Shown one piece after another: positions 26,472 to 35,280 of a stretch of 64,000 nucleotides of DNA. Origin of the DNA: Ensifer adhaerens (lineage in GTDB: Bacteria > Pseudomonadota > Alphaproteobacteria > Rhizobiales > Rhizobiaceae); the NCBI RefSeq assembly GCF_002007205.1, contig NZ_LAZS01000011.1, positions 226,014 through 290,013 of the forward strand. The letters run 5' to 3'. The stretch's first letter is position 1; every line of letters begins with the position of its first letter. A model generated the notes under the pieces. It searched no databases. It had not been told where the DNA came from and saw only the letters and a list, made by a program, of their open reading frames with translations. A program made the translations under genes and the position numbers.

Positions 26472-27584
26472 TTGCGAATTATCTTTGTGCTTTCCGGGCT
26501 TGGTGCCGGCGGCGCAGAAAAGGTCGTCAACATCCTCGCGCGCCATCGCTCGGCCCGCGGTGACGACGTTCACGTCCTCGCGCTCAATGCGGAAACCCCG
26601 GAAAGCTACTTTGCCTACGGCAGGTCCGTCCGCGTGGAAGCGCTCGGCGGTGGTTCGTCAGTCCCTGTTTTCCGGACTGCCGCGCGTATCGCCCGATTGC
26701 GCGGCCGGCTGCGTGCCCTGTCGCCGGACCTCGTCATCTCCTTTCTGACGAAGGTCAACATCATGGTCGTCCTTGCCAGCCGCGGTCTCGGCCTGCGGCT
26801 TGTGCTTTCCGAGCGAAACAACTTCAACACGCAAGACATGAGCCCGCTGTGGCGGCTGGCCCGCCCGCTGGCGGCGCGCCTCGCGGAACGGCTGGTCATG
26901 CAGACGGCGGAGGCCGCCAGTTCGTTGCCGCCAGCCCTGAAAGCCAGGGCCGTGATCATTCCCAATCCGATCACGCTCCAGCACGTCCGCGACGGGGCGA
27001 CCGGCGCAGGCACCCGCGTGCTTGCCGTGGGCCGCCTGGACAGGCAGAAAGGCTTCGATCTTCTGATCGACGCCTTTGCGGATACTGCTCGGCACACCCC
27101 GAACATGACGCTGACCATTTTCGGCGAAGGTCCTGAGCGCCGAGCCCTCGAGGAACAGGTTCGGCGCCTCGGCCTTGCAGACCGCGTTCGCCTTCCCGGC
27201 ACGACGAAGTCACCGGTCGAATGGGTCAATGCCGGCGATATCTTCGTCCTCAGCTCCCGCTTCGAGGGCTTTCCGAACGTGCTGCTGGAGGCGATGTCTG
27301 CGGGCCTGGCCAGTATCGCATTCGATTGTCCCTGGGGCCCCTCGGAAATCATCGATACGCCCGCGGTCGGCATGCTCGTGCCGAAGGAAGACGTCCGCCA
27401 GCTCGCAGACGCGATCGGACGCCTGGCAAGCGATACAACGCTCCAGCAGCAGATCGGCGCCGCGGGCGCGCGCGCCGTCGCCGCGCGCTACGCAATCCAG
27501 TCCGTGCTCCAGCAATGGGACGACGTCATCGCGACGCCTGAGCAGGCCGAGGCCCTTTATCCGGCAGCGCGCCTATCGACCTGA
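26472..27584 (+). CDS. GT4-family glycosyltransferase (TTG start)
   Basis: 370 aa beginning with TTG 26472 (LRIIFVLSGLGAGGAEKV). AGGAG at 26461-26465 is spaced correctly, and any earlier start would run into the response-regulator gene. The acceptor loop GGAEKV and the donor motif FEGFPNVLLEAMSAG are typical of PglH/PglJ/WbaZ-like GalNAc or hexosyl transferases. VLAVGRLDRQKGFDLLIDAF marks the start of the second Rossmann domain. Sugar specificity cannot be assigned. Co-directional with, and 62 bp downstream of, the regulator. Confidence 0.87.
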   Translation: MRIIFVLSGLGAGGAEKVVNILARHRSARGDDVHVLALNAETPESYFAYGRSVRVEALGGGSSVPVFRTAARIARLRGRLRALSPDLVISFLTKVNIMVVLASRGLGLRLVLSERNNFNTQDMSPLWRLARPLAARLAERLVMQTAEAASSLPPALKARAVIIPNPITLQHVRDGATGAGTRVLAVGRLDRQKGFDLLIDAFADTARHTPNMTLTIFGEGPERRALEEQVRRLGLADRVRLPGTTKSPVEWVNAGDIFVLSSRFEGFPNVLLEAMSAGLASIAFDCPWGPSEIIDTPAVGMLVPKEDVRQLADAIGRLASDTTLQQQIGAAGARAVAARYAIQSVLQQWDDVIATPEQAEALYPAARLST

Positions 27585-27730
27585 TGCGACCGGGCCGTCA
27601 CGCGGAAAGCCGGCCGCATCGACCTCCAGCGCCGGGCGTCTTATCAGACGGGCAGAGGTCGCTGTAGACTTCTGATTTTCTGCATGTTTTGGTCCGTTAA
27701 TCGGCTACGATCAAAGGAACCATGCAGTAG

Positions 27731-29368
27731 TCAGGATCCGGAAGGCGTCGCCGGCTTCAGGTAAAGGATGGGGACCCCGTACCTGTCCCGGAAGCCGAGT
27801 GACGCGGACTGCACGTAGCCATGGCTTTCCGCAAAAGCGCGCATCGGCTTTTCCAGCTCCTCTTCGAAGCCAAGCAGGAATGCCGCCGGCGGGTCTTTCT
27901 CGAACAGCGCCTCGATCGTCGATGGCGATGTCATCTTGTAGTACTTCGCCAGTTCGGGGTTGGTCATGTCGGCGGTACGGTAGGCAAATGGTCCCGTCGC
28001 CAGTTCGGCATAGACATCGAGACCGCCCTCCAGCGGATAGATGGGCGCAAGTGTCGCCACCTTGCCGCTGACGCCGGCAGCCTGCATTCTTTCCGCGATC
28101 GCCACGCCCTCCTCATGCACGCGCATCGTCGTCCATTGTTGCGGATGGGCCGCTTTGCCCAGATATTGACCAAGACGCGGCGCGTTGATCGCAAGCACCA
28201 CAAGCGTCGCCGACAGAAGGATCGGCCGCACCAAGGGAAGCGTGCGCGGTCCGAGCGCCTCGAGCAACAGGCCGAAAGCCAGCGGAAGGCAGACGAGCGG
28301 CGGCGCAAAATATTGCGGGAACCCGGGCGTCGGCACGAAGCTCAAGGCGAAACTGCAGAGCAATACGCCTGCAACAACCAGCAGCTCGCCCATTCGCATC
28401 CGGGGCGCGGCTTCCGTATCGTCGGCGCGGCGGGCAAGCAGGGTGAGCGCGGCCGCAAGCAGGGCCGCGAGCGCTACGGCAACGGCCGGCGCGAGCCATA
28501 TTTCCTGCGCAAGCGCCACCTTCTGGGCGAGCGACATCGCGCCGCCCTCCCCGTCGCCACTCATCAGCCGCCAATATTGCGGGTGCGGACCGGTATGGTA
28601 GCGCACCACGTGAGCAAGGAAGAGCTGCGGATCCCTGACGAGGTAGAAAAGGATCGGCGCGCCACCGACAAGGCCGCCGACCAAAAGCGGCCCCGCGACC
28701 TGAGCGATGCGATCCTTCAGCGCAAGCGATCGCGGCAAGAGGAATGCGGCAACGGCCACGGCCGGGATGAAGGCGACCGCGCTCAGCTTGAAGCACACGG
28801 CAATCGCCAGCAGAAATCCGGCCAGCGCCACCAGCAACGAACGGCGCCGTTCGTTGCGCAAGGCGAGAAGGAAAAGGCTGAGACCGAGGAAGGCGAACGG
28901 CCACGGCAGGAAATTGTTGGTAGCGCCGACACCTGTCTGGGTCAGGAACAACTCGTTTAGCAGCGACAGGATGGCGACACAGAGGGTTGCCCAACCCGAA
29001 CGCGTCAGCGCATACACCACGCCGCCAACCGCGACGGCGAAAAGGATCCAGGCCAGGAAAACACCGAGGCGGCCGCTCAGAAGCAGGTCGCTCGATCCTG
29101 TCAGCTTGCCGATGCCGTAGAAGTACCAGGCAGAGGCTGGCGGATGATTGTAGAAGAAATCGCCATAGAGCGCCTGGTCGTTCAGCAACCTGATCGGCGG
29201 GACATACAATTGCTCGTCTCGCCGCATATCAAAGTTCATAATCCTCAGAAACAAGAAATATAAAAAGAACAGAGAGAACAAGGTAGCCGCAATCTGGTAG
29301 AGTATCCCGGATGATTTCCCTTGAACGGAGTCGTGTCTTTCCGACGAAACACTTGCTGGATAGGCCAT
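27731..29368 (-). CDS. multi-pass GT-C glycosyltransferase (ArnT/PMT-like)
   Basis: 545 aa with about ten to twelve membrane helices in the first 400 residues and a soluble C-terminal region. The first periplasmic loop has MNFDMRRDEQLYVPP, with the Asp/Glu pair (DxxRDE) typical of GT39/GT83 enzymes. These use undecaprenyl- or dolichyl-phosphate sugars as donors in the periplasm. FFYNHPPASAWYFYGIG is also typical of the family. A suitable donor could be made by the GtrB-like GT2 and GtrA pair at 35281-36703. It could add a side residue to the polymer or lipid-linked repeat (inference). GGAG precedes ATG 29368. Confidence 0.8.
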   Translation of the reverse strand: MAYPASVSSERHDSVQGKSSGILYQIAATLFSLFFLYFLFLRIMNFDMRRDEQLYVPPIRLLNDQALYGDFFYNHPPASAWYFYGIGKLTGSSDLLLSGRLGVFLAWILFAVAVGGVVYALTRSGWATLCVAILSLLNELFLTQTGVGATNNFLPWPFAFLGLSLFLLALRNERRRSLLVALAGFLLAIAVCFKLSAVAFIPAVAVAAFLLPRSLALKDRIAQVAGPLLVGGLVGGAPILFYLVRDPQLFLAHVVRYHTGPHPQYWRLMSGDGEGGAMSLAQKVALAQEIWLAPAVAVALAALLAAALTLLARRADDTEAAPRMRMGELLVVAGVLLCSFALSFVPTPGFPQYFAPPLVCLPLAFGLLLEALGPRTLPLVRPILLSATLVVLAINAPRLGQYLGKAAHPQQWTTMRVHEEGVAIAERMQAAGVSGKVATLAPIYPLEGGLDVYAELATGPFAYRTADMTNPELAKYYKMTSPSTIEALFEKDPPAAFLLGFEEELEKPMRAFAESHGYVQSASLGFRDRYGVPILYLKPATPSGS

Positions 29369-29772
29369 ATGAAAACTCCGAACAAAAATAGACGAAGTAA
29401 AAATACGCTCAGGCGACGGGGAACGATGCGGTCGCACACGGCTTCAAATGGATCACAAAAGGATCGTAATACGCAGCGGCGCATGGCCCAGCGGGATAAT
29501 CCCGACAAGCGTGCGGGGATAAACCTGACACGTAAAAAGGCTTGCGGCCAAGCAGAATATAAGGTATTTCTTGTATATTAGTTAATTAACATAACGGAAA
29601 CCCTGGGACTTATCCAGACATATTCCGTAGCGCGCAGGTAACCGCCTGCTTTTATTGACGTGCATTTTTATCAGTTATTGAAAACGCCCAAGTCGCGCAT
29701 TGGATCGCGATTGCTCATGAATAAAACCTGAGACGTCAACAGTATCCCAAACATATCTTCTTGGAGACCGCT
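29369..29772. other. divergent AT-rich promoter region
   Basis: About 400 bp separate the GT-C gene from the rfbFGH-type operon. The segment 29550-29700 is strongly AT-rich with GTTAATTAAC near 29581. Contains TGAGACGTCA at 29729-29738, a 10-mer also found at 16283-16292 before the dehydratase gene. Confidence 0.4.
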
Positions 29773-30597
29773 ATGAAAGTCGTTCTCTTTGCGGGAGGCC
29801 TTGGCTCGCGCCTGGCCGAGGAAACCACGCGTATACCCAAGCCGATGGTCGAGATTGGTGGCAAGCCCATCATTCTTCACGTCATGGACATCTACAGCCA
29901 CTGGGGACACCGCGACTTCGTCGTCGCCGGCGGCTACAAATGCATGTCGATCAAGAGCTTCTTCCATAACTTCCACCTGTCGACGGCGGACTTTACCGTC
30001 GCACTCGGAAGCGGCTCGATGGTGCTGCATCCCAACCATCCGCTCGATTGGAACGTCTCGGTGGTGGACACCGGCCTGTCGACGATGACCGGGGGCCGGC
30101 TGCTGCGACTGCGCGAATGGCTCGACAACGAGCCCTTCATGGTCACCTATTCCGACGGTGTCGGCAACATCGACATCGAGGCGCTGCTGGCCTTCCACCG
30201 CTCGCACGGCCGTCTTGCGACGGTCACCGCCGTGCAGCCGCCGGCCCGCTTCGGCAACCTCGAGATCGAGGGCGATCAGGTCGTCGAGTTCACCGAGAAG
30301 GTGCAAAAGAAGGAAACCTGGATCAACGGCGGCTTCTTCGTCTTTGAACCCGGCGTCCTCGACTACATCCCGAGCCTTTCCGAACCGCTTGAGATGTCGC
30401 CGCTGACCAACCTTGCGAGAGACGGCCAACTGTTCGCCTACAAGCATCACGGCTTCTGGCATCCGATGGATACGATCCGCGATCGCGACTACCTGAACGG
30501 CCTGTGCGAAAGCGACGATCCGCCATGGCTGCACTTTGAACGCGATCACCTGGCCGCCGCGACAGCCGCACCGTCCACCCATCACGTACGGATGTAG
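29773..30597 (+). CDS. rfbF: glucose-1-phosphate cytidylyltransferase
   Basis: 274 aa. The nucleotidyltransferase motif is VVLFAGGLGSRLAEET near the N-terminus, followed by IPKPMVEIGGKPI, both diagnostic of RfbF. The rest (MVTYSDGVGNIDI, GGFFVFEP) matches CDP-glucose pyrophosphorylases closely. It makes CDP-glucose from CTP and glucose-1-phosphate in the cytosol. GGAG at 29763-29766 fixes the ATG at 29773. Three bases separate its stop from rfbG, so this is the first gene of a CDP-sugar operon running to about 36.7 kb. Confidence 0.95.
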   Translation: MKVVLFAGGLGSRLAEETTRIPKPMVEIGGKPIILHVMDIYSHWGHRDFVVAGGYKCMSIKSFFHNFHLSTADFTVALGSGSMVLHPNHPLDWNVSVVDTGLSTMTGGRLLRLREWLDNEPFMVTYSDGVGNIDIEALLAFHRSHGRLATVTAVQPPARFGNLEIEGDQVVEFTEKVQKKETWINGGFFVFEPGVLDYIPSLSEPLEMSPLTNLARDGQLFAYKHHGFWHPMDTIRDRDYLNGLCESDDPPWLHFERDHLAAATAAPSTHHVRM

Positions 30598-30600
30598 GAC

Positions 30601-31758
30601 ATGGCTTTGATCACCAGCGAGGCCGACCTTGCCGAAGCGTTCCGTGGTCGGAAAATACTGGTCACGGGACACACCGGTTTCAAAGGAGGCTGGCTCTCGC
30701 TCTGGCTGAGACGGCTGGGTGCTTCGGTGGTCGGCCTTTCGCTGCCAGCGTCCAGCCCGTCCTTCTTCGCGGCGACCGGTCTCGGCGAACTCGTCAACGG
30801 CCATGAGGGCGACATCCGGTCCGCCGCCGACGTAGCGCGGGTGATCGACGGACAGGAATTCGATCTCGTCATTCACATGGCTGCCCAAGCGGTGGTGCGC
30901 GCCTCGTTCGAGAGCCCGGTCGACACCTACGCGACCAATGTCGTCGGCACCGCCATCGTGCTCGACGCGGCCAGGTGCATGAAGTCCCTGAAGGGCGTCA
31001 TCGTCGTCACCAGCGACAAGTGCTACGAAAACCGCGAATGGGTCTGGGGCTATCGGGAAAACGACCCGATGGGCGGACGCGACCCCTACAGTTCGTCGAA
31101 AGGCTGCGCCGAACTCGTCGCCGCGGCCTATCGATCCTCGTTCTTCAACGATCCCAACGGGCCGCAACTCGTCAGCGTGCGCGCCGGCAACGTCATCGGC
31201 GGCGGCGACTGGGGCGCGGACAGGCTCGTGCCCGACCTCGTCCGGTCAGTGGAAGGCGGCAGCCCCGCACGGCTGCGCAACCCATCGAGCATCCGACCTT
31301 GGCAGCACGTCTTCGAGCCGCTTCGCGGCTACATGATGCTGGCGGCGCACCTCGTTCACGGCAGAACGCGCTTTGCCGGCGGCTGGAATTTCGGCCCCGA
31401 CCAGGAAGCGACCGTCAATGTCGGAACGCTCGCAGACATGGTCGTCGGCCAATGGGGCGACGCACCGCCGAGATACATCGTCGAGCCGCAGGCGAACGCG
31501 CCGGTGGAATCCACCATCCTGCGCCTCGACAGCACCAAGGCGCGCACGGAACTCGGCTGGAAGCCGGTGCTGCGCCTGCGCGACACCGTGGCCATGACCG
31601 TCGCCTGGTACCGGAAGTACCGGGAGGATCCGAGAAACATCCGGTTGTTCTCGGAGCATCAAATCGAGCAATACGCCACCGCCTGGAAACAGGAAGTCGA
31701 ACACGAAGCAAGACCATTGCCATTGCGCGACATCGGAGATTGGAAAGATGCGAGTTAA
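30601..31758 (+). CDS. rfbG: CDP-glucose 4,6-dehydratase
   Basis: 385 aa extended SDR. The NAD motif is TGHTGFKG (22-29), VTSDKCY supplies the catalytic acid position (around 137-140), and Tyr163-x3-Lys167 (PYSSSK) completes the active site. GHTGFKGGW and VRAGNVIGGGDW are highly specific for CDP-glucose dehydratases. It forms CDP-4-keto-6-deoxyglucose. The last codons overlap the start of the next gene by 11 bases, indicating translational coupling. Confidence 0.95.
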   Translation: MALITSEADLAEAFRGRKILVTGHTGFKGGWLSLWLRRLGASVVGLSLPASSPSFFAATGLGELVNGHEGDIRSAADVARVIDGQEFDLVIHMAAQAVVRASFESPVDTYATNVVGTAIVLDAARCMKSLKGVIVVTSDKCYENREWVWGYRENDPMGGRDPYSSSKGCAELVAAAYRSSFFNDPNGPQLVSVRAGNVIGGGDWGADRLVPDLVRSVEGGSPARLRNPSSIRPWQHVFEPLRGYMMLAAHLVHGRTRFAGGWNFGPDQEATVNVGTLADMVVGQWGDAPPRYIVEPQANAPVESTILRLDSTKARTELGWKPVLRLRDTVAMTVAWYRKYREDPRNIRLFSEHQIEQYATAWKQEVEHEARPLPLRDIGDWKDAS

Positions 31759-32986
31759 TTACGGACAGTCCGTTTACGGTCAGGAAGAGATCGACGCCGT
31801 TGTGGCGGTCCTGCGCTCATCGACACAGATGGGCAAGGCCGTCAGGACGATGCAGGAACGTGTCGCAACGCTCTTTGCGAAGCGGCATGGCATCATGGTG
31901 AACTCCGGTTCGTCCGCGAACCATCTTGCCATCGAAATCGCCGACCTTCCGAAGGGATCCGAGGTCATCACGCCCGCATTGACCTTTGCGACGACCGTCG
32001 CTCCGATCGTGCGCGCTGGTCTTGTCCCGGCTTTCGTCGACGTCGTCGAAGGCACCTACAATATCGACGTCGATGCGATCGCGCGGATGATTACCAGGAA
32101 GACGAAGGCGGTGATGATCCCGTCTCTGATCGGCAATCTGCCCGATTGGGATCGCATTCGCGCCATCGCCGACGCGCACAAGCTGCTGGTTATCGAAGAC
32201 AGCGCCGACACGCTGGGCGCGACGATCAAGGACACCAGCACCGGCGCGCGTTCCGATATCAGCACGACCAGCTTCTACGGCTCGCATGTCATCACCGCGG
32301 CGGGCAACGGCGGCATGGTCTGCGTCAACGACGACGAACTGGCGCGCAAGGCGATGCTCTATCGCTCCTGGGGCCGCACATCCTCGCTCTTTGTCGAATC
32401 CGAGACCATCGAGAACCGGTTCAACATCGACCTCGACGGCTTCGACTATGACGCCAAGTTCGTGTTCGAAGTGCTGGGCTTCAACATCGAACCGTCCGAA
32501 ATGGGCGCGGCGTTTGGGCTCGTGCAACTGGATCGGCTGCAGCAGAACATCGACGCGCGCGAGCGCAACTTCGCCAGGCAGCGCGCCTTCTTCGAGACCT
32601 ACGAGGACTGGTTCGTGCTGCCGGAGCAATTGCCCCTTTCGCGAACGGGGTGGCTGGCCTTCCCGATGACCGTGCGCGCCGATGCGCCGTTCACCCGGCG
32701 GGAGATGCAGATCTTCCTGGAACAGCGCGATATCCAGACCCGTCCGGTGTTTACCGGAAACATCCTGCGCCAGCCCGCGATGAACGGCGTTCATAGCAAG
32801 GTCGAGCCACGCGGCTATCCGGTTGCGGACGACGTGATGCGCGGCGGTATCCTGCTCGCCTGCCACCACGGCCTGACACAGGCGCACCTGGACCATATCC
32901 ACCAGTCGTTCCGCGACTTTGCCCAGCGGTTCGCAACCACCGGCGCCAAAAAGCGCCGGGAACACCAACCGGCCTCGTTTATTTGA
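31748..32986 (+). CDS. RfbH/ColD-like sugar 3-dehydrase of the DegT fold, lacking Fe-S cysteines
   Basis: 412 aa DegT/DnrJ/EryC1-fold PLP/PMP protein. In the active-site loop SFYGSHVIT, His180 stands where aminotransferases have the Schiff-base Lys, as in the 3-dehydrases RfbH (E1) and ColD. RfbH also has a [2Fe-2S] cluster bound by a Cys-rich insert after WGR. Here that segment (211-225) has no Cys, and the whole protein has only Cys192 and Cys372. Chemistry should therefore resemble ColD (redox-neutral, PMP/glutamate) while genomic context gives a CDP-linked substrate. Expected product is a CDP-3,6-dideoxy-4-keto sugar. This assignment is inference and needs a test. Confidence 0.75.
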   Translation: MRVNYGQSVYGQEEIDAVVAVLRSSTQMGKAVRTMQERVATLFAKRHGIMVNSGSSANHLAIEIADLPKGSEVITPALTFATTVAPIVRAGLVPAFVDVVEGTYNIDVDAIARMITRKTKAVMIPSLIGNLPDWDRIRAIADAHKLLVIEDSADTLGATIKDTSTGARSDISTTSFYGSHVITAAGNGGMVCVNDDELARKAMLYRSWGRTSSLFVESETIENRFNIDLDGFDYDAKFVFEVLGFNIEPSEMGAAFGLVQLDRLQQNIDARERNFARQRAFFETYEDWFVLPEQLPLSRTGWLAFPMTVRADAPFTRREMQIFLEQRDIQTRPVFTGNILRQPAMNGVHSKVEPRGYPVADDVMRGGILLACHHGLTQAHLDHIHQSFRDFAQRFATTGAKKRREHQPASFI

Positions 32987-33018
32987 GTGATCTTGGACGA
33001 GACATTTGGAGCCTGAAG

Positions 33019-34242
33019 ATGACACGCCTTACGAGATGCCGCGCTTGTCTTGCAGCCGAGCCACTCACGTTTCTCTGCATGGGCGATCATCCGCCGGCCA
33101 ACAGCTTCGTGCGCCCAGAAGATGTCCCGAAAAATCAACCCATGTTTCCGTTGGACTCGCAGGCCTGCCTGACTTGCGGCCTTATTCAAGTCTCCGATCA
33201 GGTTCCCGACGGCTTCTTTGAACACTATCTCTACGTGCCATCGAGCGCCGCATCGATGCACGACCATTTCGCGGGATTGGCCGGCGTCCTCAAGAAAGCG
33301 GCCGGCAATGGCCTCATCGTCGACATCGGCTGCAACGACGGTCTCCTGCTCTCGGCCTGCAACAAGATCGGCGCGAAGACGCTCGGTGTCGACCCTGCGG
33401 CAAACCTGGCGGAGATCGCCCGTTCCCGCGGGGTGAGCGTGGACGTCGGCTACTTCACCCACCAAGGCTCGGCACGGCTGGTGCAAGAATACGGCCCGGC
33501 AAAAACGATCGTCACGACGAACACATTCAACCACATCGGAGACCTCCACGACTTCATGGCCGGCGTCAAGGACTGGCTGGCGGATGACGGCGTCTTCGTC
33601 ATCGAAGTCCCGTGGGCGAAAAAGCTCCTGGAAAACAATGAGTTCGACACAATTTATCATGAACACGTGTCCGAGTTCAGCCTGCTGTCGCTGGTTAAGC
33701 TCGGCGCCTATTTCGACTTCAAGGTCGTCGACGTCCATCGCTTGGGCATTCACGGCGGGTCGATGCGCGTTTTCCTCAAACGCGCTGCCGCGGCTACTTC
33801 CGCGCCTGCGACGGTCAGCGAGATGCTTGCTGAGGAACTCGACACCGGAATGCTCGATGCGCAAACCTATATCGACTTTGCCGAACGGGTGCGCAAAATT
33901 GGTGTCGATCTGATCGCCATGCTCGATCAACTGAAGAAGGATGGCATCACCGTCGCCGGCTACGGCGCACCGGCCAAGGGCAACACGCTGCTCAACTTTT
34001 TCCACATTGGACCGGACAGGCTTGACTATCTCGTCGATCGCAACGCCCTCAAGCAGGGGCTCTACTCGCCGGGTATGAAGATTCCGATCCGCTCACCGGA
34101 CGTCTTGACGGAGGATGCGCCCGGCGTGCTGCTCGTGCTGGCCTGGAACTTCTTCGACGAGATACGAACCCAACAAAACGATTTCGCCGCGCGCGGCGGC
34201 CGCTTTCTCGTGCCGCTGCCCTATCCGACCATGGTCAATTGA
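33019..34242 (+). CDS. sugar C-methyltransferase (TylC3/NovU type)
   Basis: 407 aa with the three-part layout of C-methyltransferases acting on keto-sugar nucleotides. An N-terminal zinc-binding domain has CRAC and CLTC pairs. A SAM-binding core carries VDIGCNDGLLL. The C-terminal domain includes GYGAPAKGNTLLNFF, the family's signature. GGAG before ATG 33019 supports this start over a TTG at 32983. It would add a methyl to the carbon next to the keto group (C3) of the 4-keto sugar made by the preceding genes, giving a branched-chain deoxysugar. The target carbon is inferred from the family. Confidence 0.85.
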   Translation: MTRLTRCRACLAAEPLTFLCMGDHPPANSFVRPEDVPKNQPMFPLDSQACLTCGLIQVSDQVPDGFFEHYLYVPSSAASMHDHFAGLAGVLKKAAGNGLIVDIGCNDGLLLSACNKIGAKTLGVDPAANLAEIARSRGVSVDVGYFTHQGSARLVQEYGPAKTIVTTNTFNHIGDLHDFMAGVKDWLADDGVFVIEVPWAKKLLENNEFDTIYHEHVSEFSLLSLVKLGAYFDFKVVDVHRLGIHGGSMRVFLKRAAAATSAPATVSEMLAEELDTGMLDAQTYIDFAERVRKIGVDLIAMLDQLKKDGITVAGYGAPAKGNTLLNFFHIGPDRLDYLVDRNALKQGLYSPGMKIPIRSPDVLTEDAPGVLLVLAWNFFDEIRTQQNDFAARGGRFLVPLPYPTMVN

Positions 34243-34290
34243 CCGCCGGGGCAAGGCTGTGCTCACGGTCCGCGCAACAGGAAAAGGCCT

Positions 34291-35268
34291 ATGTCGAGAG
34301 TATTGATTACCGGCGCGGCTGGCTTCATTGGCTCACACATGACGCGTGCCTGCGTCGATGCCGGCCATGACGTCCATGTCGTCGTGCGGCCCGACACCGA
34401 TGACAGCCGACTCGATGCCGTCGATGGCTCGTTCGTCCGGCACAACTTCGACCTCCAGTCGGAGGAGGCCATCAAGCACTGCCTCTCGGACACGTCGCCA
34501 GAGATCATCTTTCATCTCGCCGCCCGACCAAGACGGCGCGAGGAGGCCGAACTCAGCGACGCAAAAGCCGGGATCCGCGAGCATCTCGACGCGTTGCTCG
34601 GCCTGCTTGGCGCAGCGAGTGGCCTCCGGCATCCCCCGAGAAAGATCGTCAGGACCGGTTCGCTTGCTGAATACGGCGCTGCGCCCGCGCCCTACGAGGA
34701 GGACAGTCGAGAGGCACCGGTCAACGCCTACGGCGCGGAGCTTGCCGCAGCAACCCATTTCATCGGTGGCCTGCATGCGCGTCTGCCCTTTCCGGTGATC
34801 ACAGCGCGGCTGGCGCTCGTCTTTGGGCCGATGCAATCGACGGAGTTCATGATTCCGATGCTCATCGAGCGATGCCTTGCCGGTCAGCACTGCGTCGTCC
34901 ACCACCCCACCGACCGACGCGACCTGCTCTATGTCGACGATGTCATCGAAGCGTTGCTGCGGATTGCCGATGCACCGGTCAGCACCCGGCTCGTCAATGT
35001 TGCAGCGGGCATCGCGCCGACGATGCGGGAGGTTGCAAGGCTCATTGTCGAACAGACCGGTGCCGACCCCGCCCTCATCGACTACGGTTCAACAACCTCG
35101 ACAGGGGGCATCCGGGATTTCCGAGCAGCGCCTGCGCGCGCCAAGGATCTTTTTGGCTGGAGCGCGCGCGTGCCGCTGGTGGAGGGGCTGGCCCGCACCA
35201 TCGCATGGCACCGGGCCGTCGTGCCGCCGGCCTCGACCGACGGCCACGCCACGCGCAAGACCGTTTGA
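34291..35268 (+). CDS. SDR-family epimerase/reductase with altered active site
   Basis: 325 aa. The NAD motif is TGAAGFIG (7-14). The catalytic region shows RTGSLAEYG (Ser124) and then AYGAELAA, where Tyr147 is kept but the Lys of Tyr-x3-Lys is Leu151. The DLLYVDDVIEALL motif of extended SDRs is present. By position it should be the final 4-ketoreductase or an epimerase of the CDP-sugar pathway. The missing Lys makes normal SDR catalysis doubtful. The start ATG is 48 bases after the C-methyltransferase stop, preceded by GGAAAAGG. Confidence 0.72.
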   Translation: MSRVLITGAAGFIGSHMTRACVDAGHDVHVVVRPDTDDSRLDAVDGSFVRHNFDLQSEEAIKHCLSDTSPEIIFHLAARPRRREEAELSDAKAGIREHLDALLGLLGAASGLRHPPRKIVRTGSLAEYGAAPAPYEEDSREAPVNAYGAELAAATHFIGGLHARLPFPVITARLALVFGPMQSTEFMIPMLIERCLAGQHCVVHHPTDRRDLLYVDDVIEALLRIADAPVSTRLVNVAAGIAPTMREVARLIVEQTGADPALIDYGSTTSTGGIRDFRAAPARAKDLFGWSARVPLVEGLARTIAWHRAVVPPASTDGHATRKTV

Positions 35269-35280
35269 GGGTGGTTGGAG

